A stretch of 64,000 nucleotides of DNA, taken from contig JARFXO010000005.1 in NCBI GenBank assembly GCA_029194665.1, forward strand, positions 248,001-312,000, given 5' to 3'. Shown one piece after another: positions 28,981 to 40,764 of the stretch (positions are counted from its first letter, which is position 1; every line of letters starts with the position of its first letter). The position numbers and the translations under genes were made by a program. The notes beneath the pieces are model-generated. The model did not search any database. It had not been told where the DNA came from and saw only the letters and a program-made list of their open reading frames with translations. Origin of the DNA: Nitrospira sp. Lineage in GTDB: Bacteria; Nitrospirota; Nitrospiria; Nitrospirales; Nitrospiraceae.

Positions 28981-29075
28981 TGTGCTGCAGTTGAGCCGCG
29001 CTGCGATCCGCAGTTCTGGTGCTCCACACGTCGCAGCGGTATGAGGCGGCTTCATCTGCAGCACAACTGTTTTTA
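28981..29075 (+). promoter_or_regulatory. Long nested hairpin between rpsG and fusA (attenuator/terminator-like)
   Basis: Three nested complementary pairs are visible: TGTGCTGCAG (28981) with CTGCAGCACA (29056-29065), AGCCGC with GCGGCT just inside, and GCTGCGA (29000) with TCGCAGC (29031). The outer arm is followed by ACTG and a run of five T. This is a strong structure with a short T tract, placed directly before the fusA ribosome-binding site. It could end part of the transcription, be processed, or bind S7 as translational feedback. Confidence 0.6.
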
Positions 29076-29086
29076 GAGGGGTTGAA

Positions 29087-31156
29087 GTGGCTCGTCAGAC
29101 ATCATTAGAGCGCACAAGAAACATCGGGATCATGGCTCACATTGATGCAGGCAAAACTACGACCACCGAGCGGATTCTCTACTATACGGGCATGACTCAT
29201 AAGATGGGTGAGGTCCATGAAGGTGCGGCCACGATGGATTGGATGGAGCAGGAGCGAGAGCGAGGCATCACCATTACGGCTGCCGCGACGACCTGCTTTT
29301 GGCGCGATCACCGCATCAATATTATCGATACGCCGGGCCATGTGGACTTTACGATCGAGGTGGAACGCTCGCTGAGGGTACTCGATGGAGCGGTGGCGGC
29401 ATTCGATTCCGTGCAGGGGGTTGAGCCTCAGTCTGAGACGGTTTGGCGTCAGGCGGATAAATACCACGTCCCCCGTATTGCCTTCATGAATAAGATGGAC
29501 CGGATCGGGGCTGATTTTTATGGTAGCGTTCAATCCATTATCGATCGGCTCGGGGCAAAGCCGGTTCCCATTCAGATTCCCATCGGACGTGAAGCTGAAT
29601 TTCGAGGATCCATCGATCTGGTTAGGATGAAGGGGTACTTTTACGATGATGAGACCCTGGGTGCGAAGTACAAGGTCGATGAAATTCCCGGCGATCTCCT
29701 TGCTCAAGCAAAAGAGTACCGCGAGAAGATGCTCGACGCAGTCGCAGAATTTGATGACCAGGTGATGGAAAAGTATTTGAATGGTCATCCGTTGACGGAA
29801 GAGGAAGTGATGCGCGCGATCAGGGCTGGGACTATTTCGATGAAAGTTATCCCCGTGCTTTGCGGGTCAGCCTTCAAAAACAAAGGTGTGCAGCAGCTAT
29901 TGGATGGTGTCGTCGACTACCTGCCGTCCCCACTCGATATTCCTCCCGTGCTGGGGGTGGATCCACACAGTAACAAGGAAGTGGCAAGGAAGGTGGACGA
30001 TAGTGAGCCGTTTGCGGCGCTCGCATTTAAGATCATGTCTGACCCATTTGCCGGTCAATTGACCTATTTCCGTGTCTATTCCGGGACCTTGAAAACCGGT
30101 ACACCGGTCTTGAATGTGACGAAAGGAACAAAGGATCGGATTGGGCGTATCTTGAAAATGCACGCTAACAAGCGAGAAGAAATCGATGAAGTGCACGCAG
30201 GGGACATCGTCGCAGCAGTAGGGCTCAAGGGAGCCACGACGGGAGATACCTTGGCGGATGAGAAGCAGCCGGTGTTGCTCGAGGTTATGAAGTTTCCTGA
30301 GCCGGTTATTGCGATGGCGATTGAGCCGAAGACTAAGCAGGACCAGGAGAAGATGGGTTTTGCGCTTCAGAAGTTAGCGCAGGAAGACCCTTCATTCCGT
30401 GTGCGAACGGACGAAGAAACAGCGCAGACGATCATTGCCGGGATGGGGGAGCTTCATCTCGAAATTATCGTTGATCGGATGTTACGCGAATTCAAAGTTG
30501 AAGCGAATGTCGGGAAGCCTGAAGTGGCGTTCAGGGAAACGATCCGACGGAAGGCTGAGGCTGAGTCGAAATATATCAAGCAGACAGGGGGTCGTGGGCA
30601 ATATGGTCACGTCGTCTTGACGGTCGAACCGTCTGAGGCCGGGAAAGGATTGGAGTTTGTCAACAAGGTCGTAGGCGGGGCAATTCCAAAGGAATATATT
30701 CCTGCCATTGAAAAAGGTGTCCGGGAGCGGATGGAAACAGGAGTGGTTGCCGGCTATCCGTTGCGAGATGTAAAAGTGACCGTGATTGACGGGTCCTATC
30801 ATGACGTCGATTCGAATGAGATGGCGTTTAAGATCGCGGCCTCGATGGGCTTTGCGGATGCTTGCAAAAAAGCCGATCCTGTCTTGCTTGAGCCGATTAT
30901 GAAGGTCGAAGTTCTGGTTCCTCAGGAATTTATGGGAGATGTCATCGGTAATTTGAATGGGCGAAGGGGGAAGGTGCAGGGGATGAAGGTTCGCGCCGGC
31001 GCTCAGGCAATCGACGCCACCGTGCCTCTGATGGAGATGTTTGGCTATGCCACCGACCTTCGATCTCGGACGCAGGGCCGCGCAACCTACAGTATGGAAT
31101 TCGATCGATACGATCAGGTGCCGAAGAATATTGCGGAAGCCATCATCAAGAAATAG
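29087..31156 (+). CDS. fusA: Elongation factor G
   Basis: 689 residues from GTG 29087, after AGAGGGG. G-domain motifs are [24 protein letters not shown] and NKMDRIGAD. The domain IV/V region ([12 protein letters not shown], then [21 protein letters not shown]) is complete. EF-G drives ribosome translocation with GTP. It lies between rpsG and the second tuf, the standard str order. Confidence 0.98.
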   Translation: MARQTSLERTRNIGIMAHIDAGKTTTTERILYYTGMTHKMGEVHEGAATMDWMEQERERGITITAAATTCFWRDHRINIIDTPGHVDFTIEVERSLRVLDGAVAAFDSVQGVEPQSETVWRQADKYHVPRIAFMNKMDRIGADFYGSVQSIIDRLGAKPVPIQIPIGREAEFRGSIDLVRMKGYFYDDETLGAKYKVDEIPGDLLAQAKEYREKMLDAVAEFDDQVMEKYLNGHPLTEEEVMRAIRAGTISMKVIPVLCGSAFKNKGVQQLLDGVVDYLPSPLDIPPVLGVDPHSNKEVARKVDDSEPFAALAFKIMSDPFAGQLTYFRVYSGTLKTGTPVLNVTKGTKDRIGRILKMHANKREEIDEVHAGDIVAAVGLKGATTGDTLADEKQPVLLEVMKFPEPVIAMAIEPKTKQDQEKMGFALQKLAQEDPSFRVRTDEETAQTIIAGMGELHLEIIVDRMLREFKVEANVGKPEVAFRETIRRKAEAESKYIKQTGGRGQYGHVVLTVEPSEAGKGLEFVNKVVGGAIPKEYIPAIEKGVRERMETGVVAGYPLRDVKVTVIDGSYHDVDSNEMAFKIAASMGFADACKKADPVLLEPIMKVEVLVPQEFMGDVIGNLNGRRGKVQGMKVRAGAQAIDATVPLMEMFGYATDLRSRTQGRATYSMEFDRYDQVPKNIAEAIIKK

Positions 31157-31186
31157 CGGATCGGGAATCAGGGGAGGGAGTGGGTT

Positions 31187-32392
<1,206 letters not shown>

Positions 32393-32431
32393 GAGAGTTA
32401 TTGGTCGGTTGGCAGCTTAGGGGTGAATGAA

Positions 32432-32743
32432 GTGAAAGTCGATCAGCGGATCAGAATCAGATTGAGGGGCTTTGACTATCGAGTGCTGGATCAATCGGTC
32501 ACGGAAATTGTGGATACTGTTCGGCGCAGCGGAGCCAAGGTAGTGGGTCCGATTCCGCTCCCCACCAGGATTGAAAAAATTACCGTGCAACGGTCGACGC
32601 ATGCCGATAAGAAATCTCGCGAGCAATTTGAGATGCGTACACACAAACGGTTGCTCGACATTATGGAGCCCACGCCTGAGACCATGGATTCTTTGATGAA
32701 GCTGAATCTGGCGGCGGGAGTGGATGTCGAAATAAAGCTATGA
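32432..32743 (+). CDS. rpsJ: Ribosomal protein uS10
   Basis: 103 residues from GTG 32432, chosen over GTG 32423 because the AGGGG ribosome-binding site is then well spaced and the length matches the family. Motifs include [10 protein letters not shown] and [16 protein letters not shown]10 also pairs with NusB in antitermination. It opens the S10 operon; no separate promoter is evident before it. Confidence 0.95.
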   Translation: MKVDQRIRIRLRGFDYRVLDQSVTEIVDTVRRSGAKVVGPIPLPTRIEKITVQRSTHADKKSREQFEMRTHKRLLDIMEPTPETMDSLMKLNLAAGVDVEIKL

Positions 32744-32791
32744 GTTCTGAACGCTAAGTGGTGAGTTGCAAATCTCAACGCCCAGCGCTGG

Positions 32792-33418
32792 ATGGATATG
32801 ACAAACGGACTGATCGGAAAGAAGCTCGGCATGACCCAAGTGTTCGATGAGAGTCGTTTGACGCCGGTGACGGTGATCGCGGCGGGTCCCTGCCGAGTCG
32901 TGACGGTGAGGACGAAAGAACGAGATCGATATGAAGCGGTTCAGCTTTCCTTCGGTGAAGTCAAAGAGGGTAGGCTGTCGAAGCCGGAATTCGGGCATCT
33001 GAAGAAAAATCAAGCACCAGCCAGTCGTGTGTTACGTGAGTTTCAAAAGGACGGCGAGCCGACGGTCGGACAGGTGGTGACGGTCGGTATGTTCAAGAAG
33101 GGCGACTGGGTCGACGTGATCGGGATATCAAAAGGGAAGGGATATCAGGGTGTCGTGAAGCGGCATCACTATGCCGGCGGTCCTGAATCGCATGGGTCCA
33201 TGTTTCATCGGGCTCCCGGTTCTATCGGAGCAAGTTCGTTTCCTTCTCGCGTGTGGAAGGGAAAGACCCTGCCGGGTCATATGGGGTCTGAGCGGGTCAC
33301 GGTTCAGAGGCTGAAAGTCATCGAGTCGCGATCCGAGGAAAATCTCCTCTTTGTCCGCGGGGCCGTTCCGGGGGCCACGAACGGCGTCGTTGTCGTGCGA
33401 AAGTCGAAGAAGAGTTAG
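32792..33418 (+). CDS. rplC: Ribosomal protein uL3
   Basis: 208 residues (the Met two codons later is an equally possible start). It begins GLIGKKLGMTQVFDE and contains the GPESHGSMFHRAPGSIGASS peptidyl-transferase-side loop. The stop is separated from the rplD start by one base. Confidence 0.96.
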   Translation: MDMTNGLIGKKLGMTQVFDESRLTPVTVIAAGPCRVVTVRTKERDRYEAVQLSFGEVKEGRLSKPEFGHLKKNQAPASRVLREFQKDGEPTVGQVVTVGMFKKGDWVDVIGISKGKGYQGVVKRHHYAGGPESHGSMFHRAPGSIGASSFPSRVWKGKTLPGHMGSERVTVQRLKVIESRSEENLLFVRGAVPGATNGVVVVRKSKKS

Positions 33419-33419
33419 T

Positions 33420-34043
33420 ATGCCTACTATTGATCTGCTTGATTTACAAAAAAAGAAGGTGGGAACAGTCGATCTATCCCCGCAAGTATTCGGCTGCGAG
33501 CCTCGTGTTGCATTAGTGCATGAAGCGGTCGTTATGCAACGAGCCTGTGAGCGCAGGGGGACCGCCTCAACGTTGCGACGCGGCGAGGTGAGTGGCTCCG
33601 GTAAGAAGCCATGGAAGCAAAAGCACACGGGACGTGCAAGGGCTGGGTCTCTTCGCTCTCCCGTCTGGCGCCATGGAGGGAGTGTTTTTGGACCGAAGCC
33701 TCGAAGCTATGCCTATTCCATGCCGAAGAAGAAATATCGCATGGCGCTGCAGAGTGCCTTATCGGCTAAAGTAGCGGAGGGCAAACTGTTTGTCGTGTCG
33801 AATCTTTCCCTCCAGCAACCTCGGACGAAATTATTGGCGCAAGCGTTTAGGCAATTCACCGAGGGTGGCCACACCTTGGTGATCGTCGGGAAAGAACAGT
33901 CGGATATCTTGAAGGCTGCGGGCAATTTGACTGCCGTGAAAGTGCTCAGTGCAGATCAGTTGAACGTGTACGATGTTGTTCGCGCTGAAGTGATCATGCT
34001 CGCCGAGCGAGAGCTTGGTCCTGTGAGCGAGGTGTGGTCATGA
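33420..34043 (+). CDS. rplD: Ribosomal protein uL4
   Basis: 207 residues from ATG 33420 (MPTIDLLDLQKKKVGT). The GSGKKPWKQKHTGRARAGSLRSP loop reaches the exit tunnel; it is intact. In E. coli L4 represses this operon. Its stop overlaps the rplW start as ATGA. Confidence 0.96.
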   Translation: MPTIDLLDLQKKKVGTVDLSPQVFGCEPRVALVHEAVVMQRACERRGTASTLRRGEVSGSGKKPWKQKHTGRARAGSLRSPVWRHGGSVFGPKPRSYAYSMPKKKYRMALQSALSAKVAEGKLFVVSNLSLQQPRTKLLAQAFRQFTEGGHTLVIVGKEQSDILKAAGNLTAVKVLSADQLNVYDVVRAEVIMLAERELGPVSEVWS

Positions 34044-34333
34044 GCGTTGATAGCCACAGGGTCTTGATCCGGCCGTTATTGACGGAGAAAATTACGGGCC
34101 TTCGTGAAAAAACGAATACGGTTGGTTTCGCGGTTCATCCTGACGCGAATCGCATCCAAATCAGGCAGGCCGTCGAAACATTGTTGAAAGTCAAGGTTGA
34201 TAAGGTCAACATCATGAATATACGTGGAAAAGTCAAACGACTCGGTCGCTTCTCAGGTAGGCGGTCGGACTGGAAGAAGGCACTGGTGACCCTCAAGGAA
34301 GGGGAGAAACTCGAGCTGTACGAAAGCGCCTAG
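34040..34333 (+). CDS. rplW: Ribosomal protein uL23
   Basis: 97 residues from ATG 34040, overlapping the rplD stop. The RPLLTEKITGLRE start and the KVDKVNIMNIRGKVKR strand-loop are typical. L23 lines the tunnel exit and docks trigger factor and SRP. Confidence 0.96.
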   Translation: MSVDSHRVLIRPLLTEKITGLREKTNTVGFAVHPDANRIQIRQAVETLLKVKVDKVNIMNIRGKVKRLGRFSGRRSDWKKALVTLKEGEKLELYESA

Positions 34334-34397
34334 TGGAGCTCGATAGTTTGCTCGTTCAAGAAGTTTGGCAAGAAGTCCGGAAGGTGGGAGCGTTATC

Positions 34398-35240
34398 ATG
34401 GGGCTGAAATCGTATCGTCCAACATCTCCAGGTCGCCGGGGTATGACGGTTGTGGTGACCGAGGAGTTGACCGACAAGAGGCCGGAAAAATCCTTGACTG
34501 CTTTTCATCTTCGAAGTGGAGGGCGGAACAACGACGGTCGGATGACCGTGCGGTTTCGTGGGGGGGGACACAAGCGGCTCTATCGAACGATCGATTTCTT
34601 GCGCGATAAAGTCGGGGTGCCGGCACGAGTGGAAGCGATTGAGTACGATCCGAATCGATCCGCAAGAATCGCCCTCTTGAAGTATCGAGACGGGGAGAAG
34701 CGGTATATCCTGGCTCCCGTCGGCCTACGCGTGAACGATGGAATAGAAGCCGGTCCACAGGCGGAGATCCGACCTGGGAATGCATTGCCGTTGGCCAACA
34801 TGCCTCTTGGTACGACCATCCACAATCTTGAATTGAAGGCTGGAAAGGGAGGCCAGTTGATTCGAAGTGCCGGCGGATTTGCGCAAGTCATGGGGCGGGA
34901 TGGCGATTATGTGCAGGTGCGTCTGAAATCAGGGGAAATGCGTAGGATTTTGGGAATCTGTATGGCGACCGTCGGACAAGTCGGAAACGTCGATCACGAG
35001 AATGTCAGCGTTGGGAAGGCCGGGCGGACTCGTTGGAAAGGGAAAAGACCACACGTGCGAGGGGTCGTCATGAACCCTGTCGATCATCCTCATGGAGGCG
35101 GCGAGGGGAAATCCGGACAAGGAAATCCGCATCCTGTCTCCCCATGGGGTCTTCCGACCAAGGGCTATAAGACCAGACAGAACAAGAGAACGGAAAAGTT
35201 TATTATCGCTCGGCGTAAGTCAGGAGTGCGAAATGCCTAG
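34398..35240 (+). CDS. rplB: Ribosomal protein uL2
   Basis: 280 residues from ATG 34398 ([19 protein letters not shown]). The [19 protein letters not shown] motif and the [15 protein letters not shown] loop with the key His near the peptidyl transferase centre are present. Overlaps rpsS by eight bases. Confidence 0.97.
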   Translation: MGLKSYRPTSPGRRGMTVVVTEELTDKRPEKSLTAFHLRSGGRNNDGRMTVRFRGGGHKRLYRTIDFLRDKVGVPARVEAIEYDPNRSARIALLKYRDGEKRYILAPVGLRVNDGIEAGPQAEIRPGNALPLANMPLGTTIHNLELKAGKGGQLIRSAGGFAQVMGRDGDYVQVRLKSGEMRRILGICMATVGQVGNVDHENVSVGKAGRTRWKGKRPHVRGVVMNPVDHPHGGGEGKSGQGNPHPVSPWGLPTKGYKTRQNKRTEKFIIARRKSGVRNA

Positions 35241-35520
35241 ATCGGTAAGCAAAGGGGCGTTTGTCGACGGTCATCTCCTCAAAAAAGTCGAGCAAATGAA
35301 TCAGACGAAGGACCGCAGGTTGATTAAGACATGGTCGCGACGATCGACCGTCGTTCCCGACATGATCGGCCATACGTTTGCGGTTCATAACGGGAAGAAA
35401 TTCATCCCCGTGTTTGTCACGGAGAACATGGTCGGCCATAAACTGGGTGAGTTTGCGCCGACTCGCTTTTTCAAGGGGCACGGTCAGGCCAAGACCGAAA
35501 AGGCCGTTGCTCTGAAGTAG
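35233..35520 (+). CDS. rpsS: Ribosomal protein uS19
   Basis: 95 residues from ATG 35233, with CAGGAG just upstream inside rplB. It begins [19 protein letters not shown] and contains [21 protein letters not shown] frame back to 35092 lies within rplB and is not coding. S19 sits in the 30S head with S13. Confidence 0.96.
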   Translation: MPRSVSKGAFVDGHLLKKVEQMNQTKDRRLIKTWSRRSTVVPDMIGHTFAVHNGKKFIPVFVTENMVGHKLGEFAPTRFFKGHGQAKTEKAVALK

Positions 35521-35604
35521 GACGTTAGCACGTTAATCGTGATTCGTTAAACGCGCGAGAGGTTTCGTTGAACGGTTAAGGTTTGACGAATAACGAGGAA
35601 CATA
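35521..35604 (+). repeat. Palindromic intergenic repeat before rplV
   Basis: 84 bases rich in CGTTAAT, CGTTAA and GAATAACGAG elements in both orientations (for example GTTAATCGTGATTCGTTAAACG). A very similar spacer stands before rpsD (45976-46055) and a weaker relative before rplJ (about 18700-18745). No gene is present. Confidence 0.55.
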
Positions 35605-35961
35605 ATGACTGAAGCACGTGCCATTCTGAGATTTGTTCGTGTTGCGCCGCGCAAAGCCAAGCCGGTGATCGATATGATTCGCGGAAGGGAGGTGCCGATG
35701 GCTTTGGCTATTCTGAAGCACACCCCTCGCCATGCGGCGCGGGTAGTTGAAAAAATCGTTCGTTCCGCTGTGGCAAATGCTGAGCTGAAGGAGATGGGCG
35801 ATAGTGAATCCATGGTCATTTCCAAGGCGTTCGTTGATTGCGGTCCGACCTATAAACGTGTGCGTGCGAGGTCGATGGGACGAGCTAATGCAATTCAAAA
35901 ACGCACGAGTCACATTACGGTCGTCGTGGGGACACCTGAAATTCAGGACAAGCGGAAGTAG
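35605..35961 (+). CDS. rplV: Ribosomal protein uL22
   Basis: 118 residues. It starts TEARAILRFVRVAPRKAKPV and contains ARSMGRANAIQKRTSHITVVV, the beta-hairpin that lines the exit tunnel and contacts macrolides. No resistance-type deletion is seen. Confidence 0.96.
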   Translation: MTEARAILRFVRVAPRKAKPVIDMIRGREVPMALAILKHTPRHAARVVEKIVRSAVANAELKEMGDSESMVISKAFVDCGPTYKRVRARSMGRANAIQKRTSHITVVVGTPEIQDKRK

Positions 35962-35991
35962 CTCACTTCTCTCTATTGAGGCATACAACGC

Positions 35992-36663
35992 ATGGGTCAA
36001 AAAACACATCCGATCGGTTATCGACTGGGCTACAACTATACCTGGAGTTCTCGCTGGTATGCCGGAAAGGATTACGCCGCGCTGCTCCATCAGGACGTCA
36101 AGATCAGGAAAATGGTCAAGGGTCGGCTGTATCATGCCGGTGTATCGAAAGTCGAAATCGAACGGTCCGGCGATCAAACCAGAGTGATCATCCATACGGC
36201 TCGTCCCGGTATCATCATCGGACGCAAGGGAGCTGAGGTCGATAAGTTGAAGACCGACCTTGAAAAACAGTACGGAGGGCAGGTCTACATCACGGTCAAG
36301 GAAATCAAGAAGCCTGAGCTCGATGCACAGCTGGTCAGTGAAAATGTCGCGACTCAGCTGGAGAAGCGCGTCGCCTTTCGGAGAGCTATGAAGCGAAGCG
36401 TTCAGTCTGCCCTGAGGCTCGGTGCCCAGGGAATCAAGATCATGGTGGCTGGTCGCCTGGGCGGCGCCGAAATCGCCAGGACGGAGTGGTATCGAGAAGG
36501 ACGTGTGCCGCTGCATACGCTTCGCGCCGAAATAGATTATGGATTTGCCGAAGCCCATACAACCATGGGACAGATCGGAGTGAAGACCTGGATCTACAAA
36601 GGAGAGCTTTTGCCTGTTCAGCCGATCAAGGCCGAATCATCTTTAGATCGACGGTTTGGGTGA
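35992..36663 (+). CDS. rpsC: Ribosomal protein uS3
   Basis: 223 residues. It begins [28 protein letters not shown]. The KH domain has [18 protein letters not shown], and the C-terminal domain has [26 protein letters not shown]3 forms the mRNA entry tunnel and its helicase activity. Confidence 0.97.
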   Translation: MGQKTHPIGYRLGYNYTWSSRWYAGKDYAALLHQDVKIRKMVKGRLYHAGVSKVEIERSGDQTRVIIHTARPGIIIGRKGAEVDKLKTDLEKQYGGQVYITVKEIKKPELDAQLVSENVATQLEKRVAFRRAMKRSVQSALRLGAQGIKIMVAGRLGGAEIARTEWYREGRVPLHTLRAEIDYGFAEAHTTMGQIGVKTWIYKGELLPVQPIKAESSLDRRFG

Positions 36664-36675
36664 GGAGATCGAGCC

Positions 36676-37092
36676 GTGTTAGCGCCTAAGAAAGTCAAAT
36701 TCAGAAAAATGCAGAAAGGCCGGATGACCGGGAAGGCCTATCGTGGGGGGCAGATTACCCTAGGAGAATTTGGTCTGAGAGCACTGGAACCAGGGTGGGT
36801 GACCAGCAGGCAAATTGAGGCCGCGCGTATTGCCATTACTCGGTATGTGAAACGGGGAGGGCAGGTATGGACGCGTATTTTCCCCGATAAGCCGATCACC
36901 AAAAAGCCGGCGGAAACTCGAATGGGCAAGGGAAAGGGCAATCCTGAATACTGGGTTGCTGTCGTGAAACCCGGCAGGATTCTTTATGAGATGGACGGCG
37001 TCACTCAGGAAACAGCTCGAGAAGCTTTCCGGCTTGCATCACACAAATTACCCATTGCCACGAAGTTGGTCATTCGCGGAGAGTTTGGGTAG
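36676..37092 (+). CDS. rplP: Ribosomal protein uL16
   Basis: 138 residues from GTG 36676 ([17 protein letters not shown]). The [20 protein letters not shown] and [18 protein letters not shown] motifs are standard. L16 helps place tRNA at the A site. Confidence 0.97.
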   Translation: MLAPKKVKFRKMQKGRMTGKAYRGGQITLGEFGLRALEPGWVTSRQIEAARIAITRYVKRGGQVWTRIFPDKPITKKPAETRMGKGKGNPEYWVAVVKPGRILYEMDGVTQETAREAFRLASHKLPIATKLVIRGEFG

Positions 37093-37123
37093 GTTTTCAA
37101 GGATCTGAAGAGGAGCAGGGGAT

Positions 37124-37339
37124 ATGGCGTTGGACGTCAAAGAGCTCCAGCAGTTAGGGGCAGGCGAACTTGTAGACAAAGAAAAACAGCTTGTGCAAGA
37201 GCTGTTCAATCTCCGTTTTCAGTTCGGCTCCGGGCGGCTCGAGAATCCCATGCAAATTCGGAAAACGAAGCGGGACATTGCGCGGGTGAAGACTGTTCTC
37301 CGGCAAGTGAAGGCTCGATCAGAGGGGGCTAAAAGGTAG
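37124..37339 (+). CDS. rpmC: Ribosomal protein uL29
   Basis: 71 residues, all helical. It contains QELFNLRFQFGSGRLENP and RKTKRDIARVKTVLRQ, both diagnostic. It sits at the tunnel exit beside L23. Confidence 0.95.
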   Translation: MALDVKELQQLGAGELVDKEKQLVQELFNLRFQFGSGRLENPMQIRKTKRDIARVKTVLRQVKARSEGAKR

Positions 37340-37347
37340 GGGGCTCT

Positions 37348-37614
37348 ATGGCTGAGGTGGCAAAGCGTCGGCATTGGTATGGCGACGTCGTCAGTAACAA
37401 GATGCAAAAGACGGTCGTCGTCGTGGTTTCGAGATCGGTCGTGCATCCGGTCTATAAGAAGGTTCTCAAGCGTGTGACCAGACTGAAGGTCCACGATGAA
37501 AGTGGCACGTGTAAAGTGGGAGATCGGGTCAAGCTCGTGCAGACCAGGCCATTGAGCAAGCAAAAGAACTGGCGCGTTGTTCAAGTCATGGAAAAGGGTC
37601 AACCTGAAAAGTAA
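37348..37614 (+). CDS. rpsQ: Ribosomal protein uS17
   Basis: 88 residues. GDVVSNKMQKTVVVVVSRSV and VGDRVKLVQTRPLSKQKNWRVV are the OB-fold signatures of S17. It follows rpmC by eight bases. Confidence 0.96.
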   Translation: MAEVAKRRHWYGDVVSNKMQKTVVVVVSRSVVHPVYKKVLKRVTRLKVHDESGTCKVGDRVKLVQTRPLSKQKNWRVVQVMEKGQPEK

Positions 37615-37676
37615 GCAGCAGTATTTCTTCCGGTTCCGTTTGTTGTCGAGCGTAGGATGAGCGTAGGAATTGAGCG

Positions 37677-38045
37677 ATGATTCAGAACTACACATATATG
37701 GATGTGGCTGATAATTCGGGTGCGAAACAGGCCATGTGCTTTCATGTTTTCGGAGGGACGAGACGCCGGTATGCGTCGCTCGGAGATATCGTGGTGGTGG
37801 CAGTCAAGGAGGCGATCCCTCAGGCCAGTGTGAAGAAGGGCGATGTGAGTCGGGCCGTCATTGTCCGAACGACCAAGGAGGTTCGTCGCGAAGATGGGTC
37901 CTATATTAAGTTTGATCGAAACGCGTGCGTCTTAATCAACAAAGAGGGCGAGCCGATTGGAACGCGTATTTTCGGCCCCGTTGCCCGCGAGCTCCGCTGG
38001 AAGAAATTCATGAAGATCATTTCTTTGGCACCTGAAGTATTGTAG
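37677..38045 (+). CDS. rplN: Ribosomal protein uL14
   Basis: 122 residues. It begins [20 protein letters not shown] and contains [23 protein letters not shown], as in all bacteria. It lies under the subunit interface near L19. First gene after a 62-base gap at the S10/spc operon junction. Confidence 0.97.
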   Translation: MIQNYTYMDVADNSGAKQAMCFHVFGGTRRRYASLGDIVVVAVKEAIPQASVKKGDVSRAVIVRTTKEVRREDGSYIKFDRNACVLINKEGEPIGTRIFGPVARELRWKKFMKIISLAPEVL

Positions 38046-38067
38046 GGCAGAACGAACGAGAGGCATC

Positions 38068-38397
38068 GTGGAAGTACTCCGAAAAAGCAGAATCCGAAAA
38101 GGGGATACGGTCGTGGTGGTTGCTGGCCGTGAACGAGGCAAGACCGGGAAGGTTCTGTCGATCGACCTGCGGGCCGGGAAGGTGGTCGTGGAGAAGCTGA
38201 ATATCATCAAGCGACACACGAAGCCGAACCAGAAGGCGAAGCAGGGAGGCATTCTGGAGAAAGAGGCACCGCTTCAGGTTTCCAACGTCATGTTTCTCTG
38301 TCCGGTCACACAGAAGCCTACCCGGATCGGGATTCGAGTTTTGGAAGACGGGCGACGCGTGCGTTTTAGCAAGAAGTCCAACGAGACCGTGGAATAG
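38068..38397 (+). CDS. rplX: Ribosomal protein uL24
   Basis: 109 residues from GTG 38068, after AACGAGAGG. The KOW motif [21 protein letters not shown] is clear, followed by [16 protein letters not shown]24 initiates 50S assembly. Confidence 0.96.
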   Translation: MEVLRKSRIRKGDTVVVVAGRERGKTGKVLSIDLRAGKVVVEKLNIIKRHTKPNQKAKQGGILEKEAPLQVSNVMFLCPVTQKPTRIGIRVLEDGRRVRFSKKSNETVE

Positions 38398-38405
38398 GTT
38401 ACGCA

Positions 38406-39050
38406 ATGGCCAAGGAACCGAAAAGCCGACCTGGTAAGCTGTCAGAGCGAAAATCCTCGAAGAAAGAGCCGGCTCCGCAACTGGACCAGGGAAGCGAGGA
38501 GTCCAAGTTCCGACCACGGCTTCGTGACATGTATGCGCAGCAGGTGGTCCCCGCACTCATGAAGGAGTTTGGGTACAAGAACATCATGCAGGTTCCCAGG
38601 CTTGAGCGTGTAGTGTTGAACGTTGGAATGGGTGAGGCGATTCAGAATGTAAAGCTCTTGGAGAGTGCTGTGACGGAATTGGGAATGATCACCGGTCAAA
38701 AGCCGGTCGTGACTCGAGCCAAGAAGGCCATCGCCGGATTCAAGCTTAGGCAAGGATTGCCCATCGGTGCGAAGGTGACGCTTCGTAGCCGGCGGATGTA
38801 TGAGTTTTTCGATCGACTAGTGACACTAGCGCTTCCTCGAATACGAGACTTTCGCGGTGTCTCTCCCAAGGCCTTTGATGGTCGGGGGAACTATACCCTT
38901 GGCTTAAAAGAGCAGCTCATCTTCCCTGAAATCAAGTACGATGAAGTGGCCTCGATCCATGGAATGGACATTACGGTTGTTACCACAGCCAGGACGAACG
39001 ACGAAGGGAAAGCTCTTTTGAAGCACCTGGGTATGCCGTTCCGTGCGTGA
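38406..39050 (+). CDS. rplE: Ribosomal protein uL5 with N-terminal extension
   Basis: 214 residues. The usual L5 body begins near residue 38 ([22 protein letters not shown]), so about 35 charged, Lys/Glu-rich residues are extra compared with the common 180-residue form. Core motifs GMGEAIQN and [17 protein letters not shown] are intact. The start at ATG 38406 sits eight bases after rplX. A shorter product from an internal start cannot be excluded. L5 binds 5S rRNA. Confidence 0.95.
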   Translation: MAKEPKSRPGKLSERKSSKKEPAPQLDQGSEESKFRPRLRDMYAQQVVPALMKEFGYKNIMQVPRLERVVLNVGMGEAIQNVKLLESAVTELGMITGQKPVVTRAKKAIAGFKLRQGLPIGAKVTLRSRRMYEFFDRLVTLALPRIRDFRGVSPKAFDGRGNYTLGLKEQLIFPEIKYDEVASIHGMDITVVTTARTNDEGKALLKHLGMPFRA

Positions 39051-39095
39051 AAACGGCATGCCTCAACAGCGACTGTTTGAACGGAAGGAGTGCTT

Positions 39096-39281
39096 GTGTC
39101 ACGATTGGCACTAAGAAATAAGGCGGCGACGAAACAAAAGTTCTCCACGCGGAACTATCATCGGTGTGGAGTCTGCGGTCGGGTTCGCGGATATCTCCGT
39201 CGGTTTCGGATGTGCCGAATCTGCTTTCGGGTGATGACACTGCGCGGAGAGATTCCCGGAGTGCGAAAATCCAGCTGGTAG
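39096..39281 (+). CDS. rpsN: Ribosomal protein uS14, zinc-binding type
   Basis: 61 residues from GTG 39096, five bases after [28 protein letters not shown] carries the two Cys pairs of the short, zinc-containing S14 form. It replaces the longer Cys-free version found in enterobacteria. Confidence 0.95.
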   Translation: MSRLALRNKAATKQKFSTRNYHRCGVCGRVRGYLRRFRMCRICFRVMTLRGEIPGVRKSSW

Positions 39282-39330
39282 CCGGTGTGCTCGTGCCGGT
39301 GACTGACAATGGAGGATAGAAGGATATAGC

Positions 39331-39726
39331 ATGGTTACCGATCCGATCGGCGATCTTCTTGTTCGTTTAAAGAATGGCGCACAACGTCGTTATGAAACCG
39401 TCACGGTTCCTACCTCAAAGCTGAAGCGTGCTATTTTGGAGATCTTGAGGAAGGAAGGTTATGTTGATGCGATCGAGGATGGAGTTCATGACGGACATCC
39501 CGTTCTGACTGTGCGTCTCCGATACGTGGGCGAAGGGCAGCCGATGATTACCGGGCTGGAGCGTGTCAGTAAGCCGGGACGTCGCGTCTATGTCGGAAGT
39601 CAGGATATCAAGAAAGTCCGCAATGGGATCGGTGTGTCCATCCTTTCTACATCAAGAGGCGTCATGACCGACCAGGAATCCCGTAAGAGTCGTCTTGGGG
39701 GAGAGGTTCTCTGCTCGGTATGGTAG
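39331..39726 (+). CDS. rpsH: Ribosomal protein uS8
   Basis: 131 residues. It begins [19 protein letters not shown] and ends with [30 protein letters not shown]8 binds the central domain of 16S rRNA and in E. coli represses the spc operon. Confidence 0.96.
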   Translation: MVTDPIGDLLVRLKNGAQRRYETVTVPTSKLKRAILEILRKEGYVDAIEDGVHDGHPVLTVRLRYVGEGQPMITGLERVSKPGRRVYVGSQDIKKVRNGIGVSILSTSRGVMTDQESRKSRLGGEVLCSVW

Positions 39727-39769
39727 GCGGCTGAGTCGCGTCGATCTCGATCAAAGGGTATAACAGACC

Positions 39770-40306
39770 ATGTCCCGTATTGGAAAAAAGCCGATTGCAA
39801 TTCCGGGTGGAGTAGAAGTCAAGGTTGCCGGGTCAACCGTATCTGTCAAAGGCCCATTAGGTAAGCTGGATTGGTCGCTCGTGCAAGGGGTGGACGTTGC
39901 CGTCAATAATGGCCAAGTCGCTGTTGGGCGATCGACTGACGATCGTAAATTGAGAGCCTTGCATGGGCTGACCCGTGCGGAATTGAGCAACATGATCCAC
40001 GGTGTCACCAAGGGGTATGAACGTTCGCTTGAAATCACCGGAGTGGGTTACAAGACCCAAATTCAGGGTCGTACATTAAGTTTCAATGTGGGTTATATCA
40101 ACCCAGTGATCTATGAGGTGCCGACGGGTATCGATGTGAAGGTGGACAAGCAAACGCTCATCAACATCAAGGGAGTTGATAAGCGTTTGGTGGGCCAGGT
40201 GGCGGCTGATCTGCGTGCCATTAAGCCGCCGGACGTCTACAAACAAAAGGGCGTTCGCTACGCGGGCGAGACATTGCGAAAGAAGGAAGGTAAGACCGGA
40301 AAATAG
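39770..40306 (+). CDS. rplF: Ribosomal protein uL6
   Basis: 178 residues. The N-terminus MSRIGKKPIAIPGGVEV and the C-terminal PPDVYKQKGVRYAGETLRKKEGK are diagnostic. It lies near the factor-binding site of the 50S. Confidence 0.97.
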   Translation: MSRIGKKPIAIPGGVEVKVAGSTVSVKGPLGKLDWSLVQGVDVAVNNGQVAVGRSTDDRKLRALHGLTRAELSNMIHGVTKGYERSLEITGVGYKTQIQGRTLSFNVGYINPVIYEVPTGIDVKVDKQTLINIKGVDKRLVGQVAADLRAIKPPDVYKQKGVRYAGETLRKKEGKTGK

Positions 40307-40315
40307 GAACTGGCC

Positions 40316-40681
40316 ATGAATGCTGCAGACAAAGTTCGACAGCTTGATCGACGGCGCCGACGAGTGAGGCGTACGATTTCTGGGACGGGAGAACGACCAC
40401 GCCTGAACGTATTTCGGAGCGCGAGCCATATTTATGCTCAAATAATCGACGACATTCGAGGCGCTACACTGGCGTCCGCGTCATCGCTTGATAAATCATT
40501 ACGTAAGTCTCTCAAGTCGACCGGTGGAATTGAAGCGGCCAAGGCGGTAGGGAAATTGATCGCCGATCGTGCCAAGGTCGCTCAGGTCAGCACTGTGGTT
40601 TTTGATCGGGGAGGCCGGATGTATCACGGCCGAGTCAAAGCCCTTGCGGATGCGTCGCGTGAAGGGGGCTTGCAATTCTAG
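40316..40681 (+). CDS. rplR: Ribosomal protein uL18
   Basis: 121 residues. The basic N-terminus ([23 protein letters not shown]) binds 5S rRNA, and the C-terminal [23 protein letters not shown] is standard. Confidence 0.96.
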   Translation: MNAADKVRQLDRRRRRVRRTISGTGERPRLNVFRSASHIYAQIIDDIRGATLASASSLDKSLRKSLKSTGGIEAAKAVGKLIADRAKVAQVSTVVFDRGGRMYHGRVKALADASREGGLQF

Positions 40682-40764
40682 ATTGGCTGGAGACCAGGTG
40701 AGCACAGCAAGCGTGTGACCTATGCGCCGAACGGTAACTGAACTTAGGACTGCGGGGTAAGAGC

